From NCBI RefSeq assembly GCF_010093535.1, contig NW_022985164.1, positions 1,093,485-1,157,484 on the forward strand: a stretch of DNA of 64,000 nucleotides. The letters are read 5' to 3'. The translations under genes were made by a program, and so were the position numbers. The notes under the pieces are model-generated. The model had not been told where the DNA came from, made no database searches, and saw nothing but the letters and a program-made list of their open reading frames with translations. Shown here piece by piece: positions 23,107 to 34,569 of the stretch (the stretch's first letter is position 1; each line of letters starts with the position of its first letter). Source of the DNA: Lindgomyces ingoldianus. Its lineage: Eukaryota > Ascomycota > Dothideomycetes > Pleosporales > Lindgomycetaceae.

Positions 23107-23682
23107 ACTGTCAGCTTCACTTATCTATTCATTTAGCTTTCAAGCATTAGCGGGCGTATTTTCTGCATTGCGTGGCGTTGGTGGGGCAGACATCTCTTCA
23201 ACTCGAGATCGGAGCAGTAGGTAGAATGACATGGAGTTCCTGATGATCGGATGCGTTGTCCTGCATGGTGAACTGAACTGGTGAATTCAAGGTCTTGGCG
23301 CAGCCTTATTTGAGTTCCCCCACCCCCCCTTACGAATGACAACTCAGAAGGGTGTGATTGTGCATGCAGCTGCGCGTGTGAGCTGGAGAAGGATCTTGAG
23401 GCAACGAACAAATTTTGTTGCACATCCACGTTGAGTGGCGGGGAGCTTCGTCATCTGGAGGCTTGTGCCAAGGCGTTCTGACAGCACGGAGCACCTCAGT
23501 AACAGAGCCGTGGAGAGCTCAAGACAACACATCCCCTCCACACCAGACGCTAGCCTTGGTCCCTCCAGCATATTTTTGCAGTTCGAACACTTCTCCATCT
23601 TTTTGCCTTGTCCACTGCTTCATTGTCCATACTCTGACCGCAACTGGGCTGTCGAGTGCTTGCGAAGGCAGCCACCCCCGAA
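23107..23682. other. Intergenic between SLU7 and SLA2
   Basis: Holds the SLU7 3' end and the SLA2 promoter/leader. No coding signal. A poly-C tract (CCCCCACCCCCC) occurs near 23318. Confidence 0.6.
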
Positions 23683-26600
23683 ATGGCGCTGTACGGATCC
23701 TCGCGCAATGTGGACATGGGGAAGTGAGTTTCGCCGTGCTTGTCCCCCCCAAGCTCGAGCAGCTTTTCTGACATAATTTACAGGCAGGAGTCGGATCTGG
23801 CCATCAACATCCGCAAGGCAACAAGCATTGGTGCGCTCCTCGACCGTCGCCCGCCTCCCAGGCTTCTGCTAACAGCTATGCTCCAGATGAGACAGCGCCG
23901 AAGCGTAGGCACCGACAGACGACTTCTGCAATTATGAAATAGCTTATGCTGGCGTAGGGAAGCATGTCCGCAGCTGCATTGTGTATACCTGGGACCACAA
24001 GAACTCGGGCTCCTTTTGGCAAGGCATGAAGGTGTACGTCGAACCGCCGAGCTCCGTAGCTGCCCTACCGTGTCCAATCTAATCTAAGACTTCCTCCAGA
24101 CAACCAATCCTTGCCGACGAGGTGCAGACCTTCAAGGCCCTCATCACCATCCACAAAGTCCTTCAAGAAGGCCACCCCATCGTTCTCAAGGAGGCGCAGG
24201 CGAACGTGAACTGGTTGGAGAGCTTGACGAGGGGCGTTGCAGGCGGTGAGGGGTTGCGCGGTACGAGAGAAACGCTCGCCCTTAATTTCTACGCAAAAGG
24301 ACTTGTTCTAAATCATGCAACAGGCTACGGACCACTCATTCAGGAGTATATTTACTTCCTCCTCGCCAAGCTCGCTTTCCACCGGCAGCACCCCGAGTTC
24401 AACGGTACGCTCGGTGCTCCCTTGATCAACAACAGACTAATGACTTGGAAGGGACATTCGAATATGAGGAGTACATCAGTCTGAAGTCCATCAATGACCC
24501 GAATGAGGGGTAGGAGCTTTAAATGCCAGGGAATTCGTTGACTTGGCTAACATTGGACAGTTATGAGACGATCTCTGACTTGATGACGCTCCAAGATCAG
24601 ATCGACGCATTCCAGAAGCTCATCTTCTCGCATTTCCGAAGCGGCGCCAACAACGAATGCCGGATATCTGCGCTTGTGCCCCTGGTGCAGGAGAGCTATG
24701 GCATCTACAAATTTATAACCAGCATGTTGCGTGCTATGCACACCAGTAAGCATGGTCGTCTGGTCTTTGAATTGCTTCAGGCTGACATTTACAGCGCTTG
24801 GCGATGATGAAGCACTTTCCCCTTTACGTGGTCGATATGACGCTCAGCACTACCGCTTGGTGAAGTTTTACTATGAATGCTCGAATTTGAGGTACCTGAC
24901 TAGCTTGATTACGGTGCCAAAACTACCGCAGGACCCGCCAAATCTGCTCTCTGAGGACGATGAGAGGGCTCCAGCATTACCTGCCCGGCCCAAAAACGAA
25001 GAACCGCCGCCCCCTCCTCGAGCTCCGTCTGTAGATCCCGAACCGATCAATGAGTTTTGGAAGAATGATCAGAGGAGGCAGCAAGAGGAGTACGAGAATG
25101 AACAGCGGAGGCTCCAAGAGCAATGGGAGGTGGCCCAACGTCAACAGCAAGAAGCTGCTCTCCGTGCTCAGCGAGATTTCGAAGAGCAACAGAGGCTGCA
25201 GGCTGAACAAGCCCGTCTAGCCCAAGAACAACTTTTAAGGGACCAGTATCAACAACAGACCCAAGGCCGCCTCGCCGAACTTGAGCGAGAGAACCTCAAT
25301 GCCCGAGCCCAGTACGAGCGCGACCAGCTGATGTTGCAGCAATACGACCAGAGAATGAAAGCTTTGGAGGGAGAAATAAATCAAATGAACGCGAACTTTC
25401 AACAGCAGATGGGATCACGCGATGATCAAATACGAGCTCTTCAGGAACAGCTTAACACTTGGAGGTCGAAGTACGAGTCTCTTGCCAAGCTCTACTCACA
25501 GCTACGGCATGAGCATCTTCAGCTGTTGCAGAAATTCAAGTCTGTGCAGCTCAAGGCTAATTCAGCCCAGGAGGCAATGGATGGCCGAGAGAAGCTGGCT
25601 CGAGAGCTGAAGACGAAGAATCTGGAATTGGCAGATATGATCCGAGAGCGAGACCGAGCTCTTTTAGACAAAGACCGAAGCACCGGCGGCCATCGCGAGG
25701 AGCTCGAGAAGCTCAAGCGTGAGCTTCGCTTCGCATTAGAGAAGGCCGACAACGCAGAGAAAAGCAAGAGCTCAGAGCTTTCAACCATTCTTTTTAGGCA
25801 CAACAGAGAAATCGCAGACCTGGAAGAGACACTGAGAAACAAGACTCGTGCGCTCGATGACATGCACATGAAGTACCGAGAAGGCGACTCCGACCTTGAA
25901 CGTCAACTCCGTGAGAAGGAAGAGGAATTAGAGATTTTTAGGGCCGGCATGGACCAAACTCTGCTCGAGCTCAACGAACTGAAGCTATCACAGAACGCCA
26001 ACGACAGCGCCATTGATGGTCAACTTGACTCCTTTATTCAAGAGAGCCTCCAAAAGATCAACGACATCATTGACTCAGTCCTACAGAGCGGCGTACAGCG
26101 AGTCGATGACGCAATCTACGAACTGGATTCTTCAATGCAAGCTGGTAATCAAAACGCATCTGGCCCGTATGTGTTGTCACAGATCGAGAAAGCGCAAACC
26201 TGCGCTACAGAGTTTGCAACGGCCTTTAACAACTTCATTGCTGACGGACCTAACGCAACACACACAGAGGTCATCAAGACCGTGAATACATTCGCTGGCT
26301 CCATCGCTGATGTTCTTAGCAACACTAAGGGTCTTACTCGATTTGCTTCGGATGAGAATAAGGCCGATCAACTTATCAACGGCGCTAGACAGTCTGCCAA
26401 CTCTACTGTCAAGTTCTTCCGCAATCTCCAGTCTGTACGTTTGTATGACCTCGATACGGACCGGAAATTCGACGTTGTTTTGAACAGCAACACTGAAGTT
26501 TTACGGTACCTCCAGAACCTCACCAAGTTGGCGGATGCTTTCGCGCCAAAGAGCAAGATCACACAGGCTCAGGGTGACCTTGGAGACTTAGTCGACAGCG

Positions 26601-27347
26601 AATTGACTAAGGCTGCCAACGCCATCGATGCCGCCACAGAGCGCCTCACAAAGCTTATGAAGAAGCCAAGGGATCAATACTCCACTTACGAACTCAAGAT
26701 CCACGACTCCATCCTCGAAGCTGCCATCGCTGTCACAAACGCCATTGCTCAGCTCATCAAGGCCGCCACTGCCTCCCAACAAGAAATTGTGCGCGAGGGC
26801 CGCGGCACCATGACGCGTACAGCCTTCTACAAGAAGCACAACCGCTGGACCGAAGGTCTCATCAGCGCCGCCAAAGCCGTTGCCTCGTCGACAAACACGC
26901 TCATCGAAACCGCCGACGGCGTCATCTCGGGTCGTAACTCTCCTGAACAGCTCATAGTGGCTTCCAACGACGTCGCGGCCTCCACAGCACAGCTTGTGGC
27001 AGCTAGCAGGGTCAAGGCAAGCTTCATGAGCAAGAGCCAAGATCGACTCGAGACGGCATCGAAAGCGGTAACGGGCGCTTGCCGTGCGCTTGTGAGGCAG
27101 GTGCAGGATATCATTTCTAAGAAGAATTTGGAAGATAATGAGGCGGTGGATTATACTAAGTTGAGTGATCATGAGTTTAAGGTTAGACAAATGGAACAAC
27201 AGGTATGGGATCCCCTTGTCGTGTTTGGAGATTTATTAAGTTAGCTAATGTGGCTTATAGGTCGAGATCTTGCAACTCGAAAACGCTCTAGGGCAGGCGA
27301 GGACAAGGCTTGGTGAGATGCGGAAGTTATCGTATCTGGAAGAGTAA
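23683..27347 (+). CDS. SLA2: Endocytic actin adaptor SLA2/END4 (HIP1R family), nine exons
   Basis: Spliced model: 23683-23723, 23784-23830, 23887-23904, 23958-24033, 24100-24404, 24452-24509, 24561-24745, 24795-27202, 27261-27347 (1074 aa). The N-terminal ANTH domain (QESDLAINIRKATS, KHVRSCIVYTWDHK, VQTFKALITIHKVLQEGHP) binds phosphoinositides. A proline-rich linker (about 300-325) and a long Gln/Glu/Arg-rich coiled coil (about 330-660) follow. The C-terminal talin-like I/LWEQ actin-binding module is seen as GRGTMTRTAFYKKHNRWTEGLISAAKAV and later QQVEILQLENALGQARTRLGEMRK. It links clathrin-coated sites to actin during endocytosis and hyphal growth. Exon 3 is an 18-nt microexon. Frame and family text support every junction. 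The SLA2 3' end converges on the cellulase gene. Confidence 0.95.
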
Positions 27348-27510
27348 GCCTGTGGTTATGGGATGGATAGATATGTATCCGTCTTTCGTAAAAGGTTATT
27401 GCTACCCACAACAGTACAAGATCACTCGGGGTTCTAATAGTATCTTTCTCCTGGCTATCTAGCTGATATCTCGGGAAGTAGTGGGTTGAAGTAGTTTCGC
27501 TTGGTTTGAT

Positions 27511-27544
27511 GGGATGGATGGATGGATGGAGGATGGATGGATGG
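27511..27544. repeat. GGAT microsatellite
   Basis: An interrupted (GGAT)n tract of 34 bp in the SLA2 3' region. It is a simple-sequence repeat likely to vary in length between strains. Confidence 0.85.
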
Positions 27545-27810
27545 CTTTTTGCGTCAATACCACTTCTGCTCCTTGGTAAGATTTAAATAGTTTATTGGGT
27601 GCAGATTGAGGATTGTAGGAAATTCATGTATCTGGTTTTCAAAATATGTTAAGGGATTTACGGGTGGTGAAGCAAAATATATACAGTGAGAATATGTGCA
27701 ATATATACAAAAGAAACGCAACTCAGCAGCCGCTAGTGCCAGAGCCACTAACCTACTCCACCAGTTCCTTAAACCTAACTTCCCTACCTATCCCATCCCA
27801 CCCCATCCCC

Positions 27811-29928
27811 TCACACCGTGAGCGTATAGTTCACGCTATTCCCCTCCACCCTAGGATAAAACTCAATCGTAAAAACAGTGCTCTTCCCTGCACTCCTAAC
27901 GGCATCCAATACCGCAGCCTTCAAAACCACATGACTACCATCCCAATCCCACTGCCCAGAATACGTCATCCTTCCCTGCTGCAATGGCCCGAGATACTGT
28001 GTCCAATCGTCCACCAAAAACGTTCCGTCACTCTTCACCGCTTTTACGGCTGCGGGGCGGTTCTGTCCGGCCCAGGTTATTGGGATCAAGAGGTCTGCAG
28101 AGACGGAGGGGAGGGCGGAGGAAGTGGGGGAGATGGTGGGTGTGGAGTAGGATAGGATGTTTACGAGGAGGCTTGCGCCGGTGGAGAAAGTGAGGGTGAG
28201 GTTGGCGATGGAGCCGGTTGGCGTGGTTGGTGTAAGAATGGTGGATAAGAAGGTGGATTTGAAGGTAATCGAGGATCCAGAGATGGAGTAGTCTGTTCCC
28301 GAGACTAGGGACTTGCCTGTGGACGCAAGGGTTGCGGATTTGAAGCTGTTACCGTTGAGTAGGAAAGGCAGGGTTTGGTCGGTTATGCTCGTGTTGAGTT
28401 TGTGGTAGATGTATGCGGAACTACTTTGACTCGTTACACTGCCATCGGTCGTGCTATCGGGCAGCGCGTTTGCAATCCCCTTGCTTGCGTTAGTCATGAT
28501 GTCCATAGCCACCGTATCTCGCCACTGATGTGTCGCGCGGTTAAGAAAGTCGGCGCCGTTGTCCCACATAATAGGCACTGTATTATATTTTGCGGCTGTG
28601 CGGATGAAGAAGTCGAAGTAGCGCCATCGAGCGCTAGTTTCAGTTGCGGTTGGTGAGGCACTCCATTCTCCGATCACGAGGGGCACGTCGGTGAAGTTGC
28701 CGCGGACGGCCGCGAGGTCAGCTTCCAGGCTGGCTTGGTCGGCAGCGGAGCCCCAGGTCGTTTTGCCCCAAGCTTGGAAGATGAAGTCGTCTATTATATG
28801 CTAGTAAGAAACTATAATAGGGCATATGCAAGATGGTGGACCTACATGGAGAGTAGTAATGGTACTGAATCGCCCATGGGTTCTTGAACTTCGCATCGGG
28901 TCGTTTGAACCATTGGCTTGTCTTCACTCCATCCTCTCCTGCATTCACTAAGGTTACAACTCTCTGTGTATTGAAGCCCCCGGCGTCGTTGATAGCCTGC
29001 AAGAATATGCCGTTAAGTTTGTTGAGTTCGGCACCGTGCTCAGCCGTAGTCCCAGGGGGTTCGTTGATCGGTTCAAAAGCCACCATACTGCCTTTACATG
29101 CCAACTTAGTGCCAACCTGATACCACAGTCTATAAAACTTCTCCTCAATCATAGTTATATTAGCGTTAGCTTGGGTGATATCCGCCCAGACCCAAGAGTC
29201 GTGGTGGGCGTTGACGATTGTGTAAAACCCACGGCTCGTGATCATGTCGAGTACATCTGAAACTCTCTGTAGCCATGTTGGGTCAACAGTCCAATCCGGA
29301 GAGCTGCCGGTGAAGTGGTACGCCCAAGTCACAGGCAGTCGGACGCCTTTGAAACCGGCCACTTTGACATCGTCGAATGTGGAGGCGACGACGGGCGGGT
29401 TGTTCCAGTCGCCTTCGTTTTGCACGGCGTCGAGCGTGTTTCCAAGATTCCAGCCTGGGTTCATGGCGGCGATGAAGGAGGATGCGGAGATAGGAGTGAA
29501 TGTCCCAGTACATTTCGTTCCACCGGTGGTTGGAGATGCGGATGCGGATGAGCTAAGTTTGGCGGATGAGGAAGAGGAGAGTTTGATGATAGTTGTGAGC
29601 GTTGAGCTAGGTTTTGTGGAGCTAGAGCTTGCTACTGGTGCGTTTCCTTGTATGCATTGAGAGTAATCTAGTGACATGTTAGTGACGTTGAAGGATGGTT
29701 TTAGTAGACTTACAGTCATTCTGGACTTTGCAGTAATAGCCCGAAGTACATGTAGTGTCTCCAGAGAAGCCGATTCCGCCACCTGACACCATTAGCATCT
29801 CTTCAACTCACTCTTACTCTTGCAAATCTCAACTCACACTGTGCCCAAGGGGCGCTAGCCGCATGCACACCATGCAGAGAAGTCACCGCAGCCCCCAGTA
29901 GAATTGGCTTCGTGATACCAGAAACCAT
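27811..29928 (-). CDS. Secreted GH5 endoglucanase with N-terminal CBM1 and C-terminal CBM_X2/CBM46-like domains
   Basis: Spliced minus-strand model: 29928-29838, 29782-29714, 29667-28846, 28790-27811 (653 aa). Introns are 55, 46 and 55 bp. A signal peptide (MVSGITKPILLGAAVTSLHGVHA) leads into a fungal cellulose-binding CBM1 with its Cys pattern (WAQCGGIGFSGDTTC...YYCKVQNDYYSQC). A Ser/Thr-rich linker follows. The catalytic domain has NPGWNLGNTLDA, GVRLPVTW, NAHHDSW, an INEP motif (acid/base Glu) and IGEWS (nucleophile Glu), then PIMWDNGADF. After it come about 90 residues resembling CBM_X2 (SGTDYSISGSSITFKSTFL) and a C-terminal beta domain like CBM46 (YSGQWDWDGSHVVLKAAVLDA). It should cleave beta-1,4-glucan or xyloglucan outside the cell. 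The arrangement resembles GH5_4 enzymes. Subfamily is inference. Confidence 0.93.
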
Positions 29929-31467
29929 ATTGAAGTCTCAGATCACAAATTGAAGCTCCACCAAGAAATGTTTCAGAAGTGCAGACCGCCAGAAATATAC
30001 CAGCGCCCGCAACCCCCAATATAAGTCTTGCACTTCACCTGCACCACCCCAGACAAATTTTTCCCAGGTTCTTGACACTATCCCACCCCGCAATAACACC
30101 ACTCACCCTTCAATCCCTTCCCAGAGCCGCGTTTGAAATGTTCTAGCGCATCCGCTTCAACCTAGTGAAATTGGATACTTATTTGAACAACGCATGATTA
30201 CAAGCCTGATCGGAGAAAATCTAGAAATAAGAAGAGATCTAGAGACATCTAATCTATGGTTGGAGAATGTGATTGGCCAAAAGAAATCGTCTGAGGGTGC
30301 AGGGACGTTTGACAAGCATAGAGCCGGGTATATTCATATGCAGGTCCCGGCGGGCCTAATATCCAGATGAACCAGGGGCGCTATTTTTCCGCCAAGAATC
30401 GCAGAGCCGAGTTCTCGCGGAATTTGTCGATTCCGTGAGATTTGGATAATACTGTGGGGAGTTCTGTCGTCTTCCTAGCTGGGCATCGAGGGGTATACCG
30501 AAGCTGTGCTTCAGAGGATTCCTAGGATATCAAGCTGGAGAAGCACGGTTTTCAATGCAATGGAAGTGGTTATCAAAATGGACCATGTGCGCTGAGCAGC
30601 AGGCAACCGCTAGTTCCATGTAGCAGCATTTCTGAACTTATAGGCCACCTGTCCATTCCAATTGTTGCCCAGAGGTTGAGTTGTGCAAAAACATCCCATG
30701 ACGCCTCTACTACAATTACATCCAAGGCAATACTATAGGTACTGTACAAGAGTGAGCCTCCTTTCGTAATCGTACAGTGGCTTCCAAGTGAGCTAGTATC
30801 CAAGACGCCACCCTCGTAGGCATAAGAATAGAGCCGAAGCTGTAGGAGACATTAGATGAGTTATATAGGAGCTCTAAGCATAACTCAAACGGAATCTCCC
30901 TTCGGGGGAAACAACATGACAGCCACACAGGCCTTACAAGGCAACAGACGCCGCAACACCATGCAGAGTGCAAGAATAAGAAAAAAAACGAGATACACAA
31001 GAAATTTTTATTCCCTAGTTTGAGTGCCTTCCAAAAATGCTTTCCCAACTCAGATTCCTGCGCCGAGCACCAAAATAATGGGACGAACAAACCAGTCCCG
31101 TGGGTGTCCAACCCGGGTGGGACGTATGGCCATTCAGCGAGTGGAGTCCGGAGCGGAAAGAAGAATTAAATACTCCGTTCTCGATAGCCGGAGTCCGAAG
31201 TAAACGAGCCGAAGTCGTAAGGACGAGTGGAAATGCTTGGATTGACTTCGGGTCGAGGATAGCCTGTCCGGCCATGACGCGGAATTCAATGAGGTCGTCT
31301 TCGTTTCATACGAGCAGTGGACCATGGCGTAGATGGAGGCTTCGCGGGTAGGTTTTGGTTGTAATCTAAGGGAGATGAAGAAAATGCAGGACTGTCTGAA
31401 ACGGTGGGCGAAAGACCGGGAGTGGGAGAGAAACCCAAACCTACAAGTGAGACTCAAGCATTAGCGG
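29929..31467. other. Intergenic between cellulase start and CPSF6-like 3' end
   Basis: The first 300 bp hold the cellulase promoter. Short ORFs on both strands (minus 30573-30803, minus 30716-31111, minus 31015-31275) overlap one another and show no domain. No RNA gene was recognised. Confidence 0.5.
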
Positions 31468-32868
31468 TTATTCCGGTCGAGGACGTTTCGCGCCGTGAGG
31501 ATTCCAGTTACCGTCGCCGCCTTGGTTCTGATTGAAGAATGCCGGGTTGAAGTGAGGCTGGTTACCGCCAAAGCCGCCAGGACCACCTGTGAGAGATTTG
31601 ATGTTAGCAGATTCCCCGGCAAGACAACACTCACTTGGAGCGTTTGGGGGAATGATAAGACAAACTCCACATACCCATTCCTCCCATCATACCCATGTTA
31701 CCTGGCATTCCCATCATACCTCCACCCATGCCCATCATGTTGCCTCCCATTGGCATGTTCATGCCCCCGCCTATGTTGCCCATGCCCATGCCGCCGCCTC
31801 GTCCACCACGATTGTTCATGCCGCCACCGCGCATACCGCCACCCATCATGCCGCCTCTATTATTGAAGCCGCCACCAAAGTTGTTCATTCCTCCCATTGG
31901 AGCACTACCAAAGTTGTTGATGGGCGCTGGGGAACCGTATCCTCCAATGTTTCCCCCCATATTGCCACCAGCGGGACCCGAGAAGTTACGGTTCTGGAAG
32001 CCCATATTATTGCTTATATTCCCACGGTTATTGAAATTGCCCCGATTATTGTTAAACCGATTAAAGTTTCCACCTCCACCTCCTCGGTCGCCACTGAAGT
32101 TGCCGGACGAAGAGCGATCACCACGGTTCTTTTCGCGAGCAGGGATGTCCTTGGGAAGAGTCTTGAACGGGTTAATGTGAGGTGGGTTGAATACGGCAGT
32201 TGGCTTCTTGCTGTGTGTCTGGCTTTCGTAGAAGGATTCTAGCTGGTGTTTGAGCGCGGTAGCAGCTTGAGGGGATTGTAACTGAACGTAGACTTGACTG
32301 TACACGATGAAGTTAGTATATGATTAGAACAAACTGTGAGAGCACTTGAAACTTGCCCTTTACTCTTGCCATTGACTTTGTGCTCATTGAAGGTAATGTC
32401 AATGACCTCGTCTTCGCAGCCACTCTGATTCGCCCACCCACGAATGTCTTCCTCATTAACCCACCAGTGCAGGTCGTTCATCAGCAAGGCCGCCGAAGCG
32501 CCTGGATCCAGCGGCCGATCATCGTCGTCGCCTTGCTTGCGCTTCATGCCTTGTTGTCGGGGGGCTTGCTTGGGAGGCTGGGCCTGGTTATTCGCTGACC
32601 CACCGGTGCTTGATATCTGCTGGGTCCCATTGCCTTGGTGGGAATCTCCGCTTGCGGCATCATTGCTAGGCTCATGCTTGATCGTTTGATCCATCCCTTC
32701 GGATTTCACTTCCCCGTTGGCATGCGCTGGCTCATCGTGAAGTGAGTCAGTTTGAATGGCGCTGGTGTCCTCCTGTTTCACATCGCCTGTCGGCAGATTT
32801 GATTCCTGATAATCTGGGGAGGTATCGTCGCCGTAAATATCGATGTCGAAGTTATCATCGTCAGCCAT
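31468..32868 (-). CDS. CPSF6/CFIm68-like RRM protein with Gly/Met/Asn-rich C-terminus
   Basis: Spliced minus-strand model: 32868-32357, 32297-31675, 31586-31468 (417 aa). The first intron (32356-32298, 59 bp) has a GCAAGT donor with a CTAAC branch and CAG acceptor. No GT alternative restores the frame. The N-terminus reads ADDDNFDIDIYGDD, like the opening of CPSF6 proteins, followed by an acidic/Gln-rich stretch with a KRKQ basic patch. The RRM (about 125-200) shows LLMNDLHWWVNEEDIRGW (RNP2-like) and NGKSKGQVYVQLQS (RNP1-like), with the CFIm-type WW. The rest is low complexity rich in GGM, NNRG and RGGG, and ends in HGAKRPRPE, a likely nuclear signal. Probable role: RNA-binding subunit in mRNA 3'-end processing. 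Alternative: a generic hnRNP-like protein. Confidence 0.85.
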
Positions 32869-33889
32869 TTTTGGAGTGAATATTCAGCAATATCTGTAGG
32901 TGAAGGGTGAAGGCAAATTTCCTGGATGTTTGATTGTCTGGTAGATACTTGATGGGGTGAGGTTAAGCGTCCAAGTACATGAAAGTCTGCTTGCGGCATT
33001 CTCAATCAGCGGCCATAAGACAACAGAATAGAGCATCGAAGGAAATGTCCAATCGCAAGCCACGCGTTGTGCGATGGTGACAGGGGCGGCTAAGGACAGC
33101 ACAAGCTGAATGGAAGTACGTACAGTTCACTCTTGGTGTTCGGTTGATTGAGAATGAAATCCAGGAAAAGACTGCTCAAATGGGGGATGCGTCAAACTCC
33201 GATCGCCTCTGGCAGATGCGGAAATGAAAAGGTACAGGAGGTGAAGAGGAAAAGCTGATCGCCTCTCCGTTTGCGCGAGCCTAGCGCAGAGGATCCCAGT
33301 ACAGACGGGCGCGGGATGTGTTTGCCGCGCTACAGAAGTCCCCCGTGATAGTATAGCCTGCGACAGAGAGCAATGATACGAGGAATGAGATGAGATGAAG
33401 AGGAAGATGTTAAAGGTGATTCGAAACACGTCGAGTCAAACCCTTTCCCCCTTAGACGCGTTTGTGCGACTAAGTAGCACTAAAGGCGGTGGGCAGGGTC
33501 GCCGAGTGTCCTAGAGAAGAAAGTGAGAGTGGTCGGAGCGTGAGACACACCTGAGGACGAAATGTGAGCAGAGTGAGGTGTCGAGGATGAGGAGCGCGCT
33601 GCGGGTCTCTAAGAAGACGCCCCAATGTTCGGGAGCTACGGCGTCTTGGCTCTCTTGGCATGAGCTAGGCGTATCATTTCTCCGCAGCTCCGCATTCCAG
33701 AGATCTGTCACGAATGCTGCTTAGGGGTCTCATAAATTCCAAGCTTCAACACTGCATCTCTTTATACATCACCACCCCGAATCGATCTCTCGCCGTCTAG
33801 ATACCACCCGAGTCGCGCATTATCTACAGGGTACTCGTTGGAAATCACCCCGCCACACTTACGCCCCTTAATCACATCTCCCAATCGCA
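32869..33889. other. Divergent intergenic region, CPSF6-like gene / SEC61 gamma
   Basis: About 1 kb between two divergent starts. It contains CT-rich and AG-rich leader-like tracts and no recognisable gene. The small ORFs at 32884-33102, 33127-33429 and 33470-33711 (minus) lack any motif. Confidence 0.55.
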
Positions 33890-34198
33890 ATGGACCAGGT
33901 CAAGGAACTCGCAGAGTATGTTGATGAATAACATGGTAATATCCAGCTGCTGACGGGCTTCAGTGTTCCCCAGGAGTTCGTTCGAGATGGCCTACAATTC
34001 ATTAACCGCTGCACAAAACCCGACAAGCGGGAGTTCATCAGTCCGTCGCTTCTTCCAGCGCCCACAATCAGCACCGCTAACGCCAACACAGAGATCTCAC
34101 AGGCCGTTGGTGTAGGATTCGTAGTCATGGGCGTCATTGGCTACGTAGTCAAGCTCATCCACATCCCCGTTAACAACATCCTCGTCGGCGGGTCATAG
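33890..34198 (+). CDS. SSS1: Sec61 translocon gamma subunit (Sss1/SecE type)
   Basis: Two exons, 33890-33915 and 33964-34198, joined across a 48-bp intron (GTATGT..CAG), 86 aa. The protein begins MDQVKELAEDVPQEFVRDG and has the hallmark GLQFINRCTKPDKREF amphipathic helix. A single C-terminal membrane helix follows (AVGVGFVVMGVIGYVVKLIHIP), then the conserved short end PVNNILVGGS. It is the tail-anchored clamp subunit of the ER Sec61 channel. The PSLLPAPTISTANANTE insert between helix and TM is longer than in yeast. The gene is too short to show up as one open frame because the first exon is 26 nt. Converges on the WD40 gene. Confidence 0.95.
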
Positions 34199-34569
34199 TC
34201 GCACGTGCCAGTCATTTCCAGGGGTCGAGGGGGGCTTTCTTTGGTTGCCATGGCAGAGGTTCTGTGAGAAAGGGCGCAGGAGGGTGCATAGCATCGGATC
34301 AGGCTTGAAAATGTTGTACATTACGGACATTCCAGAGTCATCGGGACAAGCGGGAGTTTGATTATATCCAAAATATACGCCAGAACCCTATTCGAAATCA
34401 TGCACGTCTAATCGTTCGATACCCTGAACGTCTATTCTTGCCCATAATCACGAAACTGTTCACTCTAGACTGCCCAGAAAATAGGCCAGAAAAGTCTCCT
34501 CGAAAACAATATACAACGCGCGAATGGCATCAATTATGCACTCAATAGGATGATTCCCATATGTACCGT
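34199..34569. other. Convergent 3' regions of SEC61 gamma and the WD40 gene
   Basis: 371 bp between two convergent stop codons, AT-moderate, no coding signal. Confidence 0.6.

Noticed and set aside
26588..27199. Minus-strand 203-codon ORF inside SLA2
   Set aside because: Lies wholly within the I/LWEQ coding exon and is a shadow of it.
31589..32242. Plus-strand 217-codon ORF opposite the CPSF6-like gene
   Set aside because: Shadow of the Gly/Met/Asn-rich low-complexity exon. It shows only His/Ser/Thr low complexity.
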